Of a stretch of 64,000 nucleotides of DNA, positions 26,472 to 35,123 are shown one piece after another; position 1 is the stretch's first letter, and the number at the start of each line of letters is the position of its first letter. Under the pieces are notes generated by a model. The model was not told where the DNA came from, ran no database searches, and was given only the letters and a program-made list of their open reading frames with translations. Where the stretch lies: the NCBI RefSeq assembly GCF_000317305.3, contig NC_023036.2, positions 3,782,001 to 3,846,000 on the forward strand, read 5' to 3'. The position numbers and the translations under genes are program-made. This DNA comes from Mycolicibacterium neoaurum VKM Ac-1815D. Its GTDB lineage: Bacteria; Actinomycetota; Actinomycetes; Mycobacteriales; Mycobacteriaceae.

Positions 26472-27302
26472 ATGTCTGAACAGTCCGTTTATGGTGCCGG
26501 CAATACCCCCGTGAAGGTGCGCACGCACCACCTGCAGAAGTGGAAGGCCGAAGGCCACAAGTGGTCCATGCTGACCGCCTACGACTACTCCACCGCCCGG
26601 ATCTTCGATGAGGCCGGCATCCCGGTGCTCCTGGTCGGCGATTCCGCTGCCAACGTGGTGTACGGCTACGACACCACCGTCCGCGTCACCATCGACGAAC
26701 TGATCCCGTTGGTCAGTGCGGTCGTTCGCGGCGCCCAGCACGCGCTGGTGGTCGCCGACCTGCCCTTCGGCAGCTACGAGCGCAGCGTCGACCAGGCGCT
26801 GGAGACCGCGACCAGGTTCATGAAGGAGACCGGGGCGCACGCGGTGAAGCTGGAGGGCGGCGAGCGGGTCGCAGCGCAGATCGCCGCATTGACCCAGGCG
26901 GGCATCCCGGTGATCGCCCATATCGGGTTCACCCCGCAGAGCGTCAACGGCCTCGGTGGTTACCGGGTGCAGGGGCGCGGCGACAACGGTGACCAGACCA
27001 TCCACGATGCGATCGCGGTGGCCGAGGCCGGTGCGGTGGCCGTGGTGCTGGAGATGGTCCCCGCCGAGCTCGCCACCCAGATCACCGGCAAGCTGACCAT
27101 CCCGACCATCGGCATCGGCGCCGGTCCCAACTGCGACGCGCAGGTGCTGGTGTGGCAGGACATGGCCGGGCTCACCTCGGGTAAGACAGCGAAGTTCGTG
27201 AAGCGGTTCGCCGAGATCGGCACCGAGCTGGGACGTGCGGCTCGGCAGTACGCCGATGAGGTCGCCGGCGGGGTGTTCCCCGCCGACGAACACTCCTACT
27301 AG
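26472..27302 (+). CDS. panB: Ketopantoate hydroxymethyltransferase
   Basis: 276 residues. Catalyses the first committed step of pantothenate synthesis, adding a hydroxymethyl group from methylenetetrahydrofolate to alpha-ketoisovalerate. Conserved blocks: MLTAYDYSTARIFDEAG, LLVGDSAANVVYGYD (metal Asp), VVADLPFGSY, VKLEGGE and IGIGAGPNCDAQVLVWQDM. ATG 26472 follows GAAGGA by about six bases; longer readings overlap the divergent WS/DGAT promoter. It feeds coenzyme A and the phosphopantetheine arm of AcpM. Confidence 0.97.
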   Translation: MSEQSVYGAGNTPVKVRTHHLQKWKAEGHKWSMLTAYDYSTARIFDEAGIPVLLVGDSAANVVYGYDTTVRVTIDELIPLVSAVVRGAQHALVVADLPFGSYERSVDQALETATRFMKETGAHAVKLEGGERVAAQIAALTQAGIPVIAHIGFTPQSVNGLGGYRVQGRGDNGDQTIHDAIAVAEAGAVAVVLEMVPAELATQITGKLTIPTIGIGAGPNCDAQVLVWQDMAGLTSGKTAKFVKRFAEIGTELGRAARQYADEVAGGVFPADEHSY

Positions 27303-27322
27303 CCCTCGGCCTGTTCTCCGGC

Positions 27323-28102
27323 TCAGCCGAAGGCAGGCGCCCGTTTACCCACGAATGCCGCGACGCCTTCTCTGCCATCGGCGGAGGAGGCGTTCGTGGC
27401 GATATGGCGCGCCTCGTTCTCCAGCTGTGCCTCGTATCCGTTCGCGTAGCTGGACAGCAACAGCTGTTTGACCGCCGAGTTGGAACCACGGGCGCCCGTA
27501 GCGATCTGCTCGGCCAGCTCGGCCAACGTGTCGGGCAGTTCGGCGTCGGGAACGACGGTGGTGACCAGACCCCAGTCCAGCGCCTCGGCGGCCTTGACCA
27601 CCCGGTTGGTGATCATCAGTTCCTGGGTGCGGCGCAGGCCGATGAGCCGCGGCAGCACGTAGCTGGCTCCACCGTCCGGGCTCAACCCGGCCTTGGTGTA
27701 GGCCATCGTGAACGATGCCGATTCGGCGGCCAGCACCAGATCACCGGAGACGCCGAGGGAGAAACCGGCTCCGGCGGCGACACCGTTGACCGCGGTGATC
27801 AGGACGGCGTCCATCCGGGCGAAGGTGGACATGGCCCGGTGCAGGTCGTTGGCCATGGATTTGACGAAGACGCCCGGGTCATCGGCGGCGGCCATGGCCT
27901 TCAGATCACCGCCCGCGCAGAAGAACCGGCCGGCGCCGGTCAGGGTGACCACCTTGGTGTCCGGGGTGTCGCAGAGCGTGGCGGCGGCGGCCAAGTCGCG
28001 CGTCATCTCCGCGTTCATGCCGTTGGCGGCGTCGGGCCGGTCCAGGACGATGGTGACGACGGACCCGTCCCTGGTGAACTTCAGCGTCTCGAAAGCGGTC
28101 AT
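27323..28102 (-). CDS. Enoyl-CoA hydratase/isomerase family protein
   Basis: 259 residues. Crotonase fold with the oxyanion-hole segments RFFCAGGDLKAM and NGVAAGAGFSLGVSGD. In place of the two catalytic Glu of classical hydratases the sequence has Ser/Leu-type residues around VSGDLVLA and a conserved Asp in KAGLSPDGGASYVL, the pattern of isomerases (ECI/PaaG-like) rather than hydratases. This assignment is by eye. ATG 28102 is chosen because a TACGGT -10 lies seven bases upstream. Convergent with panB. Confidence 0.88.
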   Translation of the reverse strand: MTAFETLKFTRDGSVVTIVLDRPDAANGMNAEMTRDLAAAATLCDTPDTKVVTLTGAGRFFCAGGDLKAMAAADDPGVFVKSMANDLHRAMSTFARMDAVLITAVNGVAAGAGFSLGVSGDLVLAAESASFTMAYTKAGLSPDGGASYVLPRLIGLRRTQELMITNRVVKAAEALDWGLVTTVVPDAELPDTLAELAEQIATGARGSNSAVKQLLLSSYANGYEAQLENEARHIATNASSADGREGVAAFVGKRAPAFG

Positions 28103-28109
28103 GGCGCAC

Positions 28110-28115
28110 ACCGTA
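28110..28115 (-). promoter_or_regulatory. -10 box for the enoyl-CoA hydratase gene (leaderless)
   Basis: TACGGT on the minus strand, seven bases before ATG 28102. Confidence 0.45.
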
Positions 28116-28179
28116 TTACCTGGCCACCGCCAGACGTCCCACCCGCCCCGGTTTCGGCCCGCTCCCGCGCCCGGTGGGT

Positions 28180-28246
28180 TGTTCGCCCGAATGTGGCACG
28201 CTGTTCACAACAAGCACCGGGTGCCACATCGAACAAGGGTGAACAT
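28180..28246 (+). promoter_or_regulatory. Bulged hairpin and start-codon-complementary loop upstream of the CYTH-CHAD gene
   Basis: Arms 28180-28186 and 28192-28200 pair perfectly with 28231-28237 and 28222-28230, giving a 16-bp stem with a 5-nt bulge (28187-28191). Its loop contains TGTTCAC (28203-28209), the exact complement of GTGAACA at 28240-28246, which covers the first two bases of the start codon. It may be a DNA dyad for a regulator or an mRNA fold that hides the start; the transcript start is unknown. Confidence 0.45.
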
Positions 28247-29708
28247 GCCTGCCGACAAACCAAAGACGTCGCGCCACACCGAGGTTGAGCGCAAGTTCGA
28301 CGTCGTCGAGAGCACGGTCTCGCCGTCGTTCGAGGGGCTCGCTCTGGTGTCCAGGGTTCAGCACCAGCCGACCCAACTGCTGGAGGCGGTGTACTACGAC
28401 ACACCGTCCCATGACCTGGCCGCCCACAAGATCACCCTGCGCCGCCGCACCGGGGGCACCGACGAGGGCTGGCATGTGAAGTTGCCCGCCGGGCCGGATG
28501 CGCGGACCGAGGTGCGGGCCCCGTTGGCAGACTCGGTGCCCGAGGACATCCGCGATGTGGTCGCCGCGATCGTGCGGGACCGTTCGCTGTCGGCCGTTGC
28601 GCGCATCACCACCAACCGGACGGTGTCGCTGTTGTTCGGCGCCGACGGCACGCCGCTGGCCGAGTTCTGCGATGACCAGGTCGACGCGGCGGCGTTGCGG
28701 CCCGACAGCGAGCCGCAGACCTGGCGGGAGTGGGAGCTGGAGCTGATCGGCCAGCCGCGCAAAGCCGCCGATCTGTTGGACCGACTGTCCAACCGGCTGT
28801 TGGACGCGGGCGCGGTACCGGCCGGGCACGGGTCGAAGCTGGCGCGCGTGTTGGCTACCGGTGAGCCGTCGACGGCCGGAGTCGAGACCTCCGATCCGGT
28901 GCGCCGGGCGGTGGCCGAGAACGTCGCCGAGCTGTTGGTGTGGGATCGGGCGGTGCGCGCCGACGCGTGGGATTCGGTGCACCAGATGCGCGTCACCACC
29001 CGCAAGATCCGGAGCCTGCTGGCCGACGAGTCGTTCGGGTTGCCCGAGGATTCCTGGATCCTCGACGAGCTGAAGCTACTGGCGGGCATCCTCGGGGTGG
29101 CCCGTGACGCCGAGGTGCTCGCCGAGAAGTACGAGAAGGCACTGGACTCGCTGGCCCCGGAGTTGGTGCGCGGTCCGGTGCGGGCTCGGCTGGTCGACGG
29201 TGCCAAGGCTCGCTATGCGGGTGGGTGGCGCCGGTCGTTGATGGCGATGCGCTCGGAGCGGTACTTCCGGCTGCTCGACGGTCTCGACGAGTTGGTGGCC
29301 GCGCCGTCGGAGACCACCGAGAAGTCCGGGTCGGAGTCGGCCGCGGCGAGCATGGCGGCGGCCTACAAGAAGGTGCAGAAGGCGGCGAAGGCTGCCGCCG
29401 ACGATGGCACCGACGAGTCTCTGCACCGGATCCGCAAGCGTGCCAAGCGACTTCGTTATACCGCCTCGGCGATCGGTGACACCGCGGTGGAGGCCAAGGC
29501 CAAGACGATCCAGAGCCTGCTCGGCGACCACCAGGACAGCGTGGTGAGCCGGACCCATCTGCTGCACGAGGCCGACGCCGCGCATGCCGCCGGCGAGGAC
29601 ACCTTCACCTACGGCGTGCTGTACCAGAAGGAGGTCGAGGTGGCCCTTGAGGCCGAGGCCGGGATCGACGAGGCGTTGGCGTCGCTGAAGAAGGCCGTCA
29701 AGAAGTAG
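28245..29708 (+). CDS. CYTH-CHAD domain protein (Rv2226 homologue)
   Basis: 487 residues. The N-terminal CYTH domain (about 8-205) has the ExExK-type tunnel motif EVERKFDV and further charged strands (LRRRTGGTDEGWHVKLP), the triphosphate-tunnel fold that hydrolyses triphosphates. The C-terminal CHAD domain (about 225-480) is helical with the conserved His/basic patches VHQMRVTTRKIRSLL and LHRIRKRAKRLRY; CHAD domains bind polyphosphate. Together a polyphosphate or triphosphate role is likely, not proven. ATG 28245 follows AAGGGTG. Convergent with rnpB, whose 3' end begins a few bases after the stop. Confidence 0.93.
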   Translation: MPADKPKTSRHTEVERKFDVVESTVSPSFEGLALVSRVQHQPTQLLEAVYYDTPSHDLAAHKITLRRRTGGTDEGWHVKLPAGPDARTEVRAPLADSVPEDIRDVVAAIVRDRSLSAVARITTNRTVSLLFGADGTPLAEFCDDQVDAAALRPDSEPQTWREWELELIGQPRKAADLLDRLSNRLLDAGAVPAGHGSKLARVLATGEPSTAGVETSDPVRRAVAENVAELLVWDRAVRADAWDSVHQMRVTTRKIRSLLADESFGLPEDSWILDELKLLAGILGVARDAEVLAEKYEKALDSLAPELVRGPVRARLVDGAKARYAGGWRRSLMAMRSERYFRLLDGLDELVAAPSETTEKSGSESAAASMAAAYKKVQKAAKAAADDGTDESLHRIRKRAKRLRYTASAIGDTAVEAKAKTIQSLLGDHQDSVVSRTHLLHEADAAHAAGEDTFTYGVLYQKEVEVALEAEAGIDEALASLKKAVKK

Positions 29709-29712
29709 CGGG

Positions 29713-30114
<402 letters not shown>

Positions 30115-30122
30115 CGCGCGCA

Positions 30123-30128
30123 ACGGTA
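30123..30128 (-). promoter_or_regulatory. -10 box of rnpB
   Basis: TACCGT on the minus strand, seven bases before the predicted 5' end of the RNA. Confidence 0.5.
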
Positions 30129-30195
30129 GCACCACATCGCCGCTGGCCCAGCATCGTCGGGCGGCGGCGGTGAGCGGACGCCAGAGCTTTCCGCG

Positions 30196-31770
30196 TCAGA
30201 ACGGCGGGTCGCCGTCGAGAGCGATAGCGGCTGCGTTGCGGGTGCGTTCGGCGTTGATGCGGTAGTCGCGGTCGTGTTGGCGGGTGCGTTGGCGTCGCGG
30301 GATGGCCGGTTCGCAGTTGCGCTCATCGATGAGGGTGATGTGTCGCGCTCGTGGGATCTCGACGTCAGATGTTCTGCGTGGGAACAGGACTGGCGCCAGT
30401 GGCATCGTCGCGTATCGGTGCCCGGACGGTGAGGCCCATTCGGTGGTGCCGTCGGGGTGAGCTTTCGGGGTCCAGCCAGTTTTCAGTGTTTTGAGCAGGT
30501 GGTGTTCGCGGCAGAGCGGTCGCAGATTGCCCGGATGGGTCGCCCCGGCCGGCCACGCGACGACATGGTCCAGATCGCAGCGTTGGGCGGGTTTTCCGCA
30601 GCCGGGGAAACAGCAGGTCATCGCGGTCATCCGGACGTAGGCCGCTAGCTTGGCCGAGGGGCGGTAGCGGGGTTCGGAGCCCAGGACTGTTGCGCTGCTC
30701 AGGGGCCGGACTTTGGCGCCGCCTGCGATGAGGTCGGCGAGTAGGTGGGCGGGGATGATCGCGCCGTCGAGGGTGATCCCGGCACTCAGGCCCGTTTTGG
30801 CGGCCGGGGCAGTAGGTGTCGAGGGCGCCGAGGGTGGCTGTGGCTCGGCCTCGGACGGCGTGGCCGCGGGTTTCTCGGGCGCTGCCGATCCGGTCCTCGG
30901 GTCCTGACTACCGCTGCCATCGGGCGTGGGCCCAGTATCTGGCTTTGCCCCGTGCCCGCTTTCGGGGTCTTGTCCGGTGAGGACGTAGATGGTGACCGCA
31001 CCGGCGCGAGGGTCTTTCCCTGATCCTGCGCAGTCAGGGTTGCTGCAGAGGCAGGTGAGTCGGTCGGCTCCGGCCAGGACCGCGGCCAGGGCGTCGGCGC
31101 GGCGTTCGGCCACGGTCCGCGGATCCTCAGAACAAACACCATGGGCGAGGTCGTTGAGGCGGGTGTCGCTGATCGCGGCGTCGGTGGCACGCATCCGTCC
31201 CCAGAACGACACCACCCCGTCGGGATCGTCACGGTCACCGAAGTCGATATAGCGGTCTTTGGCCGCGACCTTGGACCGGATGACCGCGACCGGGTCGAAT
31301 GTGTGCACCCAGTAGTCGACCGCCCGGATCAACGCGGTCTCAGAGAGCGTGCCGTATTGGTGGGCGGTGCCGGCGATCCCGGCATCGATCAACGCCAACG
31401 CCTCCTCATCGCAGACCAGCTGGGTGCGCCAGGTGATCGCGGCGATCACCTTCGCCGACACCGACCCTTGCGCGAACACCTCGGCGGTGCGGGGCAGCCG
31501 GTCACGCAGGGCCATCGCGATGCGCATCTGGGCACTGGCGGCCCGGGGTCCGAGAGTGCAGGCCGCAGTGATCTCGGCTTTGGCGAGTGCCCATCCGTCG
31601 ATCAGCTTCAACGCCGACGATTCGTCTTCGTCCTCGCAGTGCCGTGCGGTGACTTCGGCGATCGCGGCCAGCCGCCGGGCCGCCGCGGCCGCCTCGGCGC
31701 GGGTGGCATCGGTGACCTCGGCGATGAGCGCCTCATCGCTCAACTCCGACAGCCCCGACAGTTCGAACAT
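30196..31770 (-). CDS. 13E12/DUF222-type HNH endonuclease domain protein
   Basis: 524 residues. The N-terminal DUF222 helical region (about 1-260) is followed by a Pro/Ala/Glu-rich low-complexity insert (about 265-330) and a C-terminal HNH domain: CCFPGCGKPAQRCDLDHVVAWPAG with LRPLCREHH, giving zinc-type Cys and catalytic His residues. This is the REP13E12 family, multicopy in mycobacteria and associated with mobile or prophage-like sequences; activity is not well defined. It sits between rnpB and accessory genes. The start ATG 31770 lies inside a LexA-like box and has a TAGTAT -10 seven bases upstream. Confidence 0.9.
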   Translation of the reverse strand: MFELSGLSELSDEALIAEVTDATRAEAAAAARRLAAIAEVTARHCEDEDESSALKLIDGWALAKAEITAACTLGPRAASAQMRIAMALRDRLPRTAEVFAQGSVSAKVIAAITWRTQLVCDEEALALIDAGIAGTAHQYGTLSETALIRAVDYWVHTFDPVAVIRSKVAAKDRYIDFGDRDDPDGVVSFWGRMRATDAAISDTRLNDLAHGVCSEDPRTVAERRADALAAVLAGADRLTCLCSNPDCAGSGKDPRAGAVTIYVLTGQDPESGHGAKPDTGPTPDGSGSQDPRTGSAAPEKPAATPSEAEPQPPSAPSTPTAPAAKTGLSAGITLDGAIIPAHLLADLIAGGAKVRPLSSATVLGSEPRYRPSAKLAAYVRMTAMTCCFPGCGKPAQRCDLDHVVAWPAGATHPGNLRPLCREHHLLKTLKTGWTPKAHPDGTTEWASPSGHRYATMPLAPVLFPRRTSDVEIPRARHITLIDERNCEPAIPRRQRTRQHDRDYRINAERTRNAAAIALDGDPPF

Positions 31771-31778
31771 ATGTTCTA
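31763..31778 (-). promoter_or_regulatory. LexA (SOS) box over the HNH gene start
   Basis: TCGAAC-ATAT-GTTCTA on the plus strand: one mismatch from the mycobacterial SOS consensus TCGAAC-n4-GTTCGA. It covers the start codon and touches the -10 box, so a bound repressor would block initiation. LexA boxes at 13E12 genes are known in M. tuberculosis. Confidence 0.65.
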
Positions 31779-31783
31779 TACTA
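31778..31783 (-). promoter_or_regulatory. -10 box for the HNH gene (leaderless)
   Basis: TAGTAT on the minus strand, seven bases before ATG 31770. Confidence 0.5.
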
Positions 31784-31925
31784 CCCGCGCACCCCGGCGG
31801 GGCAAGGCCGATCGAGGCGCCTGTGGATAACCCTGTAACGCCTGCTCAAGGTGCGGAATGGGCGTTGATCGGCATGGGATCGGCGGTCTGTGCGATGAGT
31901 CGTTGACTCACCGAAAGTGCGCGCG

Positions 31926-33443
31926 TCAGCGCCGGCGCAACACCATCACATTGTCGGTCAAATGCCCCGGTTGCCCGTCCGGTCCCACGGCGTCGCGGGC
32001 CACCGCCTCGATGCGCACCCGCTCCCAGTCCTCGCCGAGCTCCAGGCCGGCCACCACCTCCTCGGCCGACGGGAACTGGACATGCTGATGGTTCGACCAC
32101 GGTGGCGCATCGCCGTGATCGACGATCAGCAGCACCCCACCCGGCGCCACCGCCTCGGCCGCCCGCCGCAACACCCGCACCCGATCCATCGGCAGCTTCG
32201 AATGCAGGAACTGGGCCGACACCAGATCGAACTGCCCCTCGGGGAAGCTGACCTCCAGATCGTGATGCTGAAAGTCGATGTGGCTCAACAGCTCCCCCGC
32301 ATCCTGCTGCGCCCGCTCCAGCGCGACCTCCGAGACATCGGTGGCCACCACCGACCAGCCGCGCGAGGCCAGCCACATGGCATCGGCACCCTCGCCACAC
32401 CCCAGATCCAACGCCCGTCCCGGCGCCAGCTCGGCGACGATCTCGGACATCCGGACGTTCACCCGGCCGCTCCAGACCCGGTCCCGCTGACCGTAATGCT
32501 GATCCCAATGCTGCTGGGGATCCGGAACCGGCCACGGCGGCACGGGCAGCCCGACGTCATCGGCAAGCAGGCTCTGCACGACGGCCGTTGCCGCCATGGA
32601 CCCGCTCGCCACGGCCGCGGCCACCTGGGGCATCTGCACACTGACATCGCCCGCCGCGAATACTCCGGGCACGGTGGTGCGTTGGAACTGGTCCACCACG
32701 ATGGCATCGGCGGACACCGGCGTGGGCGGTGCAAACGCCACTCCCAGGTGTGTCGCCAGCGACGAGCGCTGGTGCAGCGTCGCCGCCACCAACACGCCTC
32801 GGCGAGCCAGCGGCGCGCCGTCGGCGAACACGATTTCGGTCAGTTCACCGTTATCCGAACGGAATTCGGTCACCACCCGGTCGTCCACCACGATCCCGTC
32901 GGCGGCGGGCGCCGCCCCGCCATTGGTCAGCAGGACGATGTCTTCGCTCCAGCCGCGCAGCATCAGCGCCATGTGCACCGCCCGATCACCATCGGCGAGC
33001 ACGGCCAGCGGCTGGTCTCGCATCTCCCAGCCGTGACAGAACGGGCAGTGGAAGGCCGAGCCACTCCACAGCGCGTCCAGTCCGGGGATCTTGGGCGGCC
33101 GGTATTCCATACCGGTCGCCAACAGAATGCGACGCGCACGTTCCCGGCCACCGTCGGCCAACTCGACGACGAAGTGCCCGTCGTGAGCGGTGGCGCCGAC
33201 GACACGTGACGACCGGAACTGCACGCTCGAATACTTCTCCAGCTCTCGACGACCGTCGGCGTAGAGCTCGGCGGGCGGGCGCCCGTCATGGCCCAGCAGA
33301 CCGCCGATACCGTGGGCGGCCAGGTTGCTCTGCTCACCCTCGTCGACCACCAGGGCGGCGCGGCGAGCCCGGCCGAGCACCAGTGCCCCACTCAGCCCCG
33401 CCGCTCCCCCGCCGACGACCACACAATCCCACACGTTGTCCAT
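31926..33443 (-). CDS. Thioredoxin-reductase-like (dithiol oxidase type) flavoprotein fused to SAM methyltransferase
   Basis: 505 residues from ATG 33443. Residues about 1-315 are a TrxR-fold flavoprotein: FAD motif VVVGGGAAGLSGA, redox CPFC at 133-136 in HCPFCHGWE, and the C-terminal FAD motif VPGVFAAGDV. The usual NADPH-binding GxGxxA is replaced by LADGDRAVHMA, as in GliT/HlmI-type dithiol oxidases that do not use NADPH. Residues about 330-505 are a class I methyltransferase with LDLGCGEGADAMWLASRG and ATDVSEVALERA. The fusion suggests coupled thiol oxidation and methylation, or detoxification; substrate unknown. Divergent from the XRE-cupin regulator across 47 bases. Confidence 0.88.
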   Translation of the reverse strand: MDNVWDCVVVGGGAAGLSGALVLGRARRAALVVDEGEQSNLAAHGIGGLLGHDGRPPAELYADGRRELEKYSSVQFRSSRVVGATAHDGHFVVELADGGRERARRILLATGMEYRPPKIPGLDALWSGSAFHCPFCHGWEMRDQPLAVLADGDRAVHMALMLRGWSEDIVLLTNGGAAPAADGIVVDDRVVTEFRSDNGELTEIVFADGAPLARRGVLVAATLHQRSSLATHLGVAFAPPTPVSADAIVVDQFQRTTVPGVFAAGDVSVQMPQVAAAVASGSMAATAVVQSLLADDVGLPVPPWPVPDPQQHWDQHYGQRDRVWSGRVNVRMSEIVAELAPGRALDLGCGEGADAMWLASRGWSVVATDVSEVALERAQQDAGELLSHIDFQHHDLEVSFPEGQFDLVSAQFLHSKLPMDRVRVLRRAAEAVAPGGVLLIVDHGDAPPWSNHQHVQFPSAEEVVAGLELGEDWERVRIEAVARDAVGPDGQPGHLTDNVMVLRRR

Positions 33444-33483
33444 GGCATCGAGCTTGCCGACATCACCGCAAAATGCCAAGCTG

Positions 33484-33502
33484 GTTTGCCATGGAGGCAA
33501 AC
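33484..33502. promoter_or_regulatory. Perfect inverted repeat over the XRE-cupin start (candidate operator)
   Basis: GTTTGCC, five bases, GGCAAAC; the ATG at 33491 lies in the spacer. It is in the 47-bp gap and start region of the divergent oxidase-methyltransferase/XRE-cupin pair, where an autoregulator would bind. Confidence 0.5.
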
Positions 33503-34060
33503 AGCGTCGATGAGACGGTCCGCCGTCGGCTGAAGGACCTGCGCACCCGACAGGGGTTGACCCTGCAGGACGTCGCCGGTCGCGCGAACATCGACGTATC
33601 TACCTTGAGCCGGCTGGAATCCGGCAAGCGCCGCCTCGCGCTGGATCACCTGCCGCGGCTGGCCACTGCACTGGCCGTCAGCACCGACGAACTGCTGCGC
33701 GAACCAGAATCGGAAGACCCGCGCGTCCGCGGCAGCTCACACACCCGCCACGGCGTCACGTATTGGCCACTGACCCGCGAGGGTGCCGTCGGCGGCAGGC
33801 ACACCTTCAAGGTGCGGATCAGCACCAGACGCAGCACACCACCCACCGAGCTGCCGACCCACGAGGGCCAGGAATGGATGTACATCCTCTCCGGCCGCCT
33901 GCGGCTGGTACTGGGCGAACGGGACTTCATCATCAAACCCGGTGAGGCCGTACAGTTCTCTACCTGGACGCCACACTGGTTCGGGACCGTGGACGGTCCC
34001 GTGGAGGCGATCATGATCTTCGACGTCCACGGTGAACGCCTGCACCTGCACTCGGATTGA
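33491..34060 (+). CDS. XRE-family regulator with C-terminal cupin sensor domain
   Basis: 189 residues from ATG 33491. The N-terminal helix-turn-helix (about 8-62) reads LKDLRTRQGLTLQDVAGRANIDVSTLSRLESGKRRL. The C-terminal cupin (about 105-185) has HEGQEWMYILSGRLRLVLGERDFIIKPGEAVQF and HWFGTV, a small-molecule-binding barrel that often monitors the substrate of the adjacent enzyme. It is probably the regulator of the divergent fusion gene and of itself. Longer upstream readings in this frame run into that gene and are rejected. Convergent with the RNase H gene with four bases between. Confidence 0.9.
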   Translation: MEANSVDETVRRRLKDLRTRQGLTLQDVAGRANIDVSTLSRLESGKRRLALDHLPRLATALAVSTDELLREPESEDPRVRGSSHTRHGVTYWPLTREGAVGGRHTFKVRISTRRSTPPTELPTHEGQEWMYILSGRLRLVLGERDFIIKPGEAVQFSTWTPHWFGTVDGPVEAIMIFDVHGERLHLHSD

Positions 34061-34064
34061 ACGT

Positions 34065-35123
34065 CTAGAGATACGACGTCTGGTTCACCAGCCGCACCGA
34101 AGCCAGACCGTCGGGATAGAACTCGGCGATGCTCAACGACGCCAGATCCAGATGCAGCCGGTACAGGATTCCCGAGCCGCCATCGAGCGCCAGGCGCAGC
34201 AGGGTCTTGATGGGCGTCACATGCGACACCACCAGCACGGTGGAACCGGCGTACTCGGCGATGATGCGATTGCGCGCGTCCCGCACCCGCTCGGCGACAG
34301 AATCGAAGCTCTCACCCCCGGGCGGGGCCACGCTGGTGTCGCGCAACCATTGGCGGTGCAGATCCGGATCCTGTTGCGCGGCTTCGCTGAAGGTCAGACC
34401 CTCCCACGAGCCGAAGTCGGTTTCGATCAGTCCGTCGTCGACCGTCACATCCAGATCCAGCACCTTCGCCGCCGCCGCGGCGGTCTCCTGCGCGCGTTGC
34501 AGCGGCGAGGACAGCACTGCCGACACCGGGCCCAGGGTGCCCAGATACCGTGCCGCGGCGTCGGCCTGGGTTCGGCCCAGCTCGGTCAGCGCCGGATTGC
34601 CCCGCCCCGAATACCGTCGCTCGACCGACAATTCGGTCTGCCCGTGGCGTAAGAGCAGCATCTGCGTCGGCTCACCGCGCGCACCGCTCCAGCCCGGCGA
34701 GGAGTTCGGCACCGGCGCCGAATCCGCACCGTCCATCGCCTCGTTGGCCAATCGGTCGGCGTGCGCGTTCTGCGCCCGCGGGATCCACGCGTACTGCACA
34801 TCGGCGAAGCGTCGTGCCGCCTGGGTTGCTTCGCGATGAAGTTCCAGCAGATCCGGGTGTTTGACACGCCAGCGACCCGACATCTGCTCGACGACGAGCT
34901 TGGAGTCCATGTACACCGCGACCTCGGTGGCGTCGAGTTCCGCGGCCGCTTCCAGACCGGCGATCAATCCGCGGTACTCGGCGACATTGTTGGTGGCACG
35001 GCCGATCGACTGCCGCCGCTCGGCCAGCACCGCCGAGCGGTCGGCGTTGAAGACCACCGCACCGTAGCCGGCCGGACCCGGGTTACCGCGGGACCCACCG
35101 TCGGCCTCGACGACAACCCTCAC
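34065..35123 (-). CDS. Bifunctional RNase H1 / histidine phosphatase (Rv2228c homologue)
   Basis: 352 residues. The RNase HI domain (about 1-130) has the acidic active site in VEADGGSRGNPGPAGYGAV, NNVAEYRGLIAGLEAA, VYMDSKLVVEQM and HADRLANEAMD, and degrades RNA in RNA-DNA hybrids. The phosphatase domain (about 155-352) has LLLRHGQTELS and VLVVSHVTPIKTLL, a CobC-type alpha-ribazole/acid phosphatase fold. M. tuberculosis Rv2228c has the same fusion with both activities described. GTG 35123 overlaps the upstream stop (GTGA); the phosphatase part fits the cobC gene at the head of this operon. Confidence 0.95.
   Translation of the reverse strand: MRVVVEADGGSRGNPGPAGYGAVVFNADRSAVLAERRQSIGRATNNVAEYRGLIAGLEAAAELDATEVAVYMDSKLVVEQMSGRWRVKHPDLLELHREATQAARRFADVQYAWIPRAQNAHADRLANEAMDGADSAPVPNSSPGWSGARGEPTQMLLLRHGQTELSVERRYSGRGNPALTELGRTQADAAARYLGTLGPVSAVLSSPLQRAQETAAAAAKVLDLDVTVDDGLIETDFGSWEGLTFSEAAQQDPDLHRQWLRDTSVAPPGGESFDSVAERVRDARNRIIAEYAGSTVLVVSHVTPIKTLLRLALDGGSGILYRLHLDLASLSIAEFYPDGLASVRLVNQTSYL

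Noticed and set aside
27708..28244. N-terminal extension of the CYTH-CHAD protein
   Set aside because: It runs antisense through the enoyl-CoA hydratase gene; the CYTH domain begins right after ATG 28245.
32729..33490. N-terminal extension of the XRE-cupin gene
   Set aside because: The translation is Arg/Pro-rich noise antisense to the flavoprotein gene; the conserved protein begins at ATG 33491.
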